Source of the DNA: Herbaspirillum autotrophicum
GTDB lineage: Bacteria > Pseudomonadota > Gammaproteobacteria > Burkholderiales > Burkholderiaceae_D
Assembly (NCBI RefSeq): GCF_001189915.1
Contig: NZ_LFLS01000005.1
Location: 124,001 to 188,000 of the forward strand
Direction of reading: 5' to 3'
DNA length: 64,000 nucleotides
Shown here: one piece after another, positions 60,926-64,000 of the stretch
Layout of the letters: every line of letters starts with the position of its first letter
Numbering within the stretch: the first letter of the stretch is position 1
Translations under genes and position numbers: made by a program
The notes under the pieces: model-generated
Databases searched by the model: none
The model's input: only the letters and a program-made list of their open reading frames with translations
Told to the model about the DNA's origin: nothing

Positions 60926-62491
60926 ATGAAGATGTTGTCTCGCCATTCCCTGTCAATTACCTGTGCTGCGGTCGCCATGCTGTTTTCCGGCGCGCTGCAT
61001 GCCGCCGATGCCGGCAGCAATGCCCCGACCAGCGCACAAACCAGCGCTGCCGCCAAGGCTACGTTCAAGGAATGGACCGAAGTACTGACCATTCCCAACG
61101 ACTCCATCGTCGCCGCCGACATCCAGCGCAACACGGCATGGTTTGAACAGGCGTTCCAGCGCCGCGGTTTCCGCACGCAGCAATTGGCCAATAATGGCAA
61201 GCCGATGTTGTTTGCCGAACTGCCGGGCAACCAGCCGGGCCGCACCACGGTTCTGTTTTACGCCCATCTCGATGGCCAGGCAGTGAATCCGGCTGAATGG
61301 CAGCAAGCCAGCCCGTGGCAACCGACACTCAAGCAAAAGAACGCCGCCGGTCAGTGGGAAACGCTGCCGCTGGAGCAACTCTATACTGCCGCCCCCAATC
61401 CCGAATGGCGCGTATTCGGTCGTGCCGCAGCAGACGACAAGGCGCCGATCATGATGTTGCTGGCGGCCTTTGATGCACTCAAGGCCAGCGGCGCGACGCC
61501 GACCACCAACGTCAAGGTGATTCTCGATTCGGAAGAAGAAAAGGGATCGCCGTCGCTGTCCAAAGTAATCGCCGCCAATCAGGCACTGCTCAAATCCGAC
61601 CTGCTGATCGTGCTCGACGGCCCGATGCATGCCAGCAATTTGCCGACGCTGGTATTCGGCAATCGCGGCGTCGCCCAGGCCACGCTGAAAGTATTTGGCC
61701 CGCGTCAGGACAGCCACAGCGGTCACTACGGCAACTACGCCGCCAACCCGGCGCAAACCATGGCGCGCCTGCTGGCATCGATGAAAGATGACGATGGCCG
61801 CGTCACTGTCGCCGGTTATTACGATGCGGTGAAACTCGATGACGAATCACGTCGCGTCATGCGCGCCGTACCGGACGATGAAGTGGCGCTGCGCAAACGT
61901 CTCGGTATCGCGCAGGCAGACAAGGTCGGCCAGAACTATCAGGAAGCGATGCAATATCCGTCACTCAATGTACGCGGCATGCAGGCAGCAGATGTCGGCC
62001 CCAAGGCACGCACCATCGTCCCGGGCGTGGCGATTGCCGAACTTGATCTGCGCACCGTGCCGGAAACCGATCCGCAAGTCTTGCTCGGCTTGCTGAAAAC
62101 GCATATCGAAAAACAAGGCTTCCATCTGATCAAGGGCGAGCCGACCGATGACGACCGCGCCCGCTATCCAAAACTGGCGTCGCTCGATGCGAGCCAGGGC
62201 TCTTCATCGAGCCTCGCGGTGCGAACCGAACTGTCGTCACCCATCGGCAACTGGCTGCGGCGTTCGTTCACCAAGACCTATGGCAAAGAACCGGTGCAGA
62301 TCCGGATGATGGGCGGCACGGTACCAACCGGCGCCATGGTCGGCCCGCTCAAGATTCCATTCGTGATCGTGCCGTTGGTGAATGCCGACAACAATCAGCA
62401 CAGCGCCAATGAAAATATGCGCGTCGGCAATTACATCGACGGCGTGCGCAGTCTGACCGGGATTTTGACTGAACCGTTTGTGGCGAAGTAA
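60926..62491 (+). CDS. Exported M20-family metallopeptidase
   Basis: The 521-residue protein has a signal peptide (MKMLSRHSLSITCAAVAMLFSGALHA). Zinc-binding and catalytic motifs of M20 peptidases are present: LFYAHLDGQ, RAAADDKAP and DSEEEKGSPS, and a dimerisation domain insertion between about 245 and 400. Such enzymes release amino acids from dipeptides or acylated amino acids in the periplasm. GAGGAAA precedes the ATG. A terminator follows. Confidence 0.88.
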   Translation: MKMLSRHSLSITCAAVAMLFSGALHAADAGSNAPTSAQTSAAAKATFKEWTEVLTIPNDSIVAADIQRNTAWFEQAFQRRGFRTQQLANNGKPMLFAELPGNQPGRTTVLFYAHLDGQAVNPAEWQQASPWQPTLKQKNAAGQWETLPLEQLYTAAPNPEWRVFGRAAADDKAPIMMLLAAFDALKASGATPTTNVKVILDSEEEKGSPSLSKVIAANQALLKSDLLIVLDGPMHASNLPTLVFGNRGVAQATLKVFGPRQDSHSGHYGNYAANPAQTMARLLASMKDDDGRVTVAGYYDAVKLDDESRRVMRAVPDDEVALRKRLGIAQADKVGQNYQEAMQYPSLNVRGMQAADVGPKARTIVPGVAIAELDLRTVPETDPQVLLGLLKTHIEKQGFHLIKGEPTDDDRARYPKLASLDASQGSSSSLAVRTELSSPIGNWLRRSFTKTYGKEPVQIRMMGGTVPTGAMVGPLKIPFVIVPLVNADNNQHSANENMRVGNYIDGVRSLTGILTEPFVAK

Positions 62492-62545
62492 TCCCGACGA
62501 CGAAGTCTGATCGCCACTAGGCTACCGCAATGCAATGTTGCACAA

Positions 62546-62575
62546 AAAAACGCCAATCTCTTGATTGGCGTTTTT
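62546..62575 (+). terminator. Intrinsic terminator after the M20 gene
   Basis: AAAAACGCCAATC and GATTGGCGTTTTT form a 13-bp perfect stem with a four-base loop TCTT and a T run. The A run on the left makes it bidirectional in principle. Confidence 0.9.
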
Positions 62576-62612
62576 GTTTCCCCTGATCAAAGCAATTTGC
62601 CACAACTACAAT

Positions 62613-63008
62613 GTGACCTACTCTCAGATATCTACGCAGATTGATGCTGCACGACATGTTCTTCTAAAACATGCGTCGACAGCTAGCGCGGGCGCGTTGC
62701 TCCTTACGACCTTACGTATTTTTTCTGCGAATCGAGATCAAGACTCACTAGTTCAGAAGTATCCGGACTTATGCGCGGCAATTTGTCGTGAGGCGCTCAT
62801 TCGGCGTGATGAACAGGTTTCATATTTTGAGTATGAGCGGCCAGGCACAGAAGATATTGTCCGTTTTTCCATCCAAGTCTTGGGTGAGTTGGGAGACATC
62901 AATCAATTACAACTGCTTAGAACTTTTTGCGACGACCACAGCTATGGGGCCAGTTCACTGAAAGCGATCTCAAAAATTGAGGAACGTACGCGTTTTCGCT
63001 CCAATTGA
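62613..63008 (+). CDS. Hypothetical protein, helical (131 aa)
   Basis: From the GTG at 62613 the product is mostly helical (ARHVLLKHASTASAGALLLT, SIQVLGELGDINQLQLLRTF) and resembles HEAT-like repeats, but no family is recognised. No clear ribosome site. The longer frame upstream enters the terminator. Base composition is more AT-rich than in the neighbours, consistent with acquired DNA. Whether it is translated is uncertain. Confidence 0.45.
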   Translation: MTYSQISTQIDAARHVLLKHASTASAGALLLTTLRIFSANRDQDSLVQKYPDLCAAICREALIRRDEQVSYFEYERPGTEDIVRFSIQVLGELGDINQLQLLRTFCDDHSYGASSLKAISKIEERTRFRSN

Positions 63009-63184
63009 CTAGTCGGCACTGTCTTACGGCGAGAATACCTCATGCTTAGAATGCAACTCTGCCTCTGATTGTAAGCTGGAGATCGTAGTGGGCGATGTTG
63101 CATTGTCCAGGCATTATTCAATACTCAAGCTCCTCGGTTGGTCAAAAGACTGAAGCCATCGAATCTTTTGAACAACGTCGTATG

Positions 63185-63436
63185 CTAAAGCAACTCCTTT
63201 TTGAGTTGAGAACGCTTATTCATGAAAATTCGTTCAATCGTATCGCAGCCTTCCTCAGGCTCTGGAGCGATCAATTCTCCGAAAAGATGAATAGTGGTCG
63301 TTCCAAGAAATACTTTTCGATAACGTGAGGTCGCTTCAATGCGGAGGCTGGATTTGAAGCACATCAAGGGCGCATCGTCATCTTCAAAGTTTGGATGCCG
63401 CCGAGCACTAACTGCTATCAGTGGCAGCGAACTCAA
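63185..63436 (-). CDS. Uncertain small ORF overlapping the lhgO stop
   Basis: This 83-codon frame starts with TTG inside the lhgO stop (TTGA overlap) and encodes a charged protein with PLMCFKSSLRIEATSRYRKV and GELIAPEPEEG. On the opposite strand a 77-codon frame at 63095-63328 (helical, KQLLFELRTLIHENSFNRI) competes for the same DNA. I cannot decide which, if either, is real. Both lack family features. The gap 63009-63184 shows nothing else. Confidence 0.25.
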   Translation of the reverse strand: MSSLPLIAVSARRHPNFEDDDAPLMCFKSSLRIEATSRYRKVFLGTTTIHLFGELIAPEPEEGCDTIERIFMNKRSQLKKELL

Positions 63437-64000
63437 CCGATTTGTACCTTTCGCGCAATCATTTCTCCAATAGGAATTGCCGATGTCGCAGCCGGCGACG
63501 GCGCATTACAGACATGCAGTGTGCGAGAGGTCTCCAAGAAGAGAAAGTCGTGTATGAGTGTTCCGTCGGCGGCCACGGCCTGCGCACGAATACCGGCCTC
63601 CATTGGAATAAGGTCATCGAGATGCAACGAAGGACAATACTTTCTGCATTCTTGAAGGTAACCGCTCTTGCGCAGGGAATTGCTGGTCTCCTTGAGACCA
63701 CTGCGAAGGTTGGCTCGCAACATCTTCCAGAAGCCGCCGAAGCGGGCGAACTCTGCCACATCGGCCGCATTGAAAGAGAATTTCGGATAACCTTCGCGCG
63801 CAAATCCCAGGACCGCGTTAGGCCCCACGGTCACGGAACCATCAATCATGCGCGTCAGATGCACGCCCAGAAACGGCAACGCCGGATCCGGCACGGGATA
63901 GATCAGATGTTTGACGATATCGCGCTTTTCCTGGGGCAGCCGGTAATACTCGCCACGGAACGGCACAATCTGGTGCGATGTCTTGAGTCCCGCGAGGCGG
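63433..64000 (-). CDS. lhgO: L-2-hydroxyglutarate oxidase, C-terminal part (5' end outside window)
   Basis: The frame is open to the right edge. The visible 188 residues match the C-terminal half of LhgO/LhgD: IVPFRGEYYRLP, IYPVPDPALPFLGVHLTRMIDGSVTVGPNAVLGFAREGY and GIRAQAVAADGTLIHDFLF. The FAD-binding N-terminus is outside the window. It oxidises L-2-hydroxyglutarate to 2-oxoglutarate. Confidence 0.9.
   Translation of the reverse strand, partial: RLAGLKTSHQIVPFRGEYYRLPQEKRDIVKHLIYPVPDPALPFLGVHLTRMIDGSVTVGPNAVLGFAREGYPKFSFNAADVAEFARFGGFWKMLRANLRSGLKETSNSLRKSGYLQECRKYCPSLHLDDLIPMEAGIRAQAVAADGTLIHDFLFLETSRTLHVCNAPSPAATSAIPIGEMIARKVQIG

Noticed and set aside
63095-63328. Plus-strand ORF opposite to the uncertain ORF at 63185
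   Set aside because: Ribosome site is too far from the ATG and it has no family; kept only as an alternative.

Overview
The window looks like chromosome from a betaproteobacterium of the Oxalobacteraceae / Burkholderiales type. This is inferred from the GC-rich codon use, the family of Gram-negative porin, the MetR/MesD/MesX methionine genes, FetAB, and a FhaB/FhaC-type two-partner system whose TpsB gene lies downstream of the toxin and immunity genes. I do not assign a genus. No rRNA, tRNA, CRISPR array, replication origin or complete insertion sequence was seen.

Region 1 (1-5.8 kb) is the 3' part of a contact-dependent inhibition / polymorphic toxin locus. It holds the C-terminus of a giant CdiA/FHA-like exoprotein, a two-helix membrane protein as likely immunity protein, an AT-rich array of orphan toxin-tip remnants interleaved with small membrane proteins (many start/stop codons overlap as ATGA), and a TpsB outer-membrane transporter with a TTG start. 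The order toxin-immunity-small genes-transporter resembles the Burkholderia bcpAIOB arrangement.

Region 2 (6-15.5 kb) has a Spy-like periplasmic protein, a Tat-exported PhoD phosphatase, an ammonium transporter preceded by a sigma-54 type promoter, a MetR-like regulator, queH, a flavin reductase, and the mesD-mesX pair for folate-independent methionine synthesis. A truncated 3' copy of enolase follows.

Region 3 (15.5-23 kb) looks like an aromatic amino acid (tryptophan) uptake and catabolism block. It contains an APC permease, a porin with a terminator-like hairpin in its leader, and a translationally coupled operon of aromatic aminotransferase, tryptophan 2,3-dioxygenase, alpha/beta-hydrolase formamidase and a RidA-like protein, framed by two Lrp-type regulators.

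Region 4 (23-40 kb) is mixed housekeeping: an EAL phosphodiesterase, CDF metal exporter, FapA-like DUF342 protein, thioesterase, LysR with a divergent bile-acid-symporter-family transporter, glyoxalase-fold protein, WYL regulator, DUF2325 protein, FetAB exporter, GGDEF cyclase, a methyltransferase with regulatory domain, a MazG-like protein and NADP-type glutamate dehydrogenase.

Region 5 (40-52.8 kb) carries catabolic and uptake genes: two ACS-family MFS carriers, a PEP-mutase/isocitrate-lyase family lyase, a TonB siderophore receptor, an M29/NicX-like metalloenzyme, a four-domain rhodanese, a 2-keto-4-pentenoate hydratase-like enzyme, a class II aldolase-like protein and a LysR regulator.

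Region 6 (52.8-64 kb) includes a membrane-protein gene split by a 266-bp MITE-like element with perfect terminal repeats and TA target duplication, a dienelactone-hydrolase-like enzyme, two paralogous 96-residue proteins that share a palindromic promoter block, a purine/nucleoside-type operon under a GntR regulator with duplicated operators, speG, an M20 peptidase, an AT-richer stretch of unknown small ORFs, and the 3' end of an L-2-hydroxyglutarate oxidase gene running off the window.
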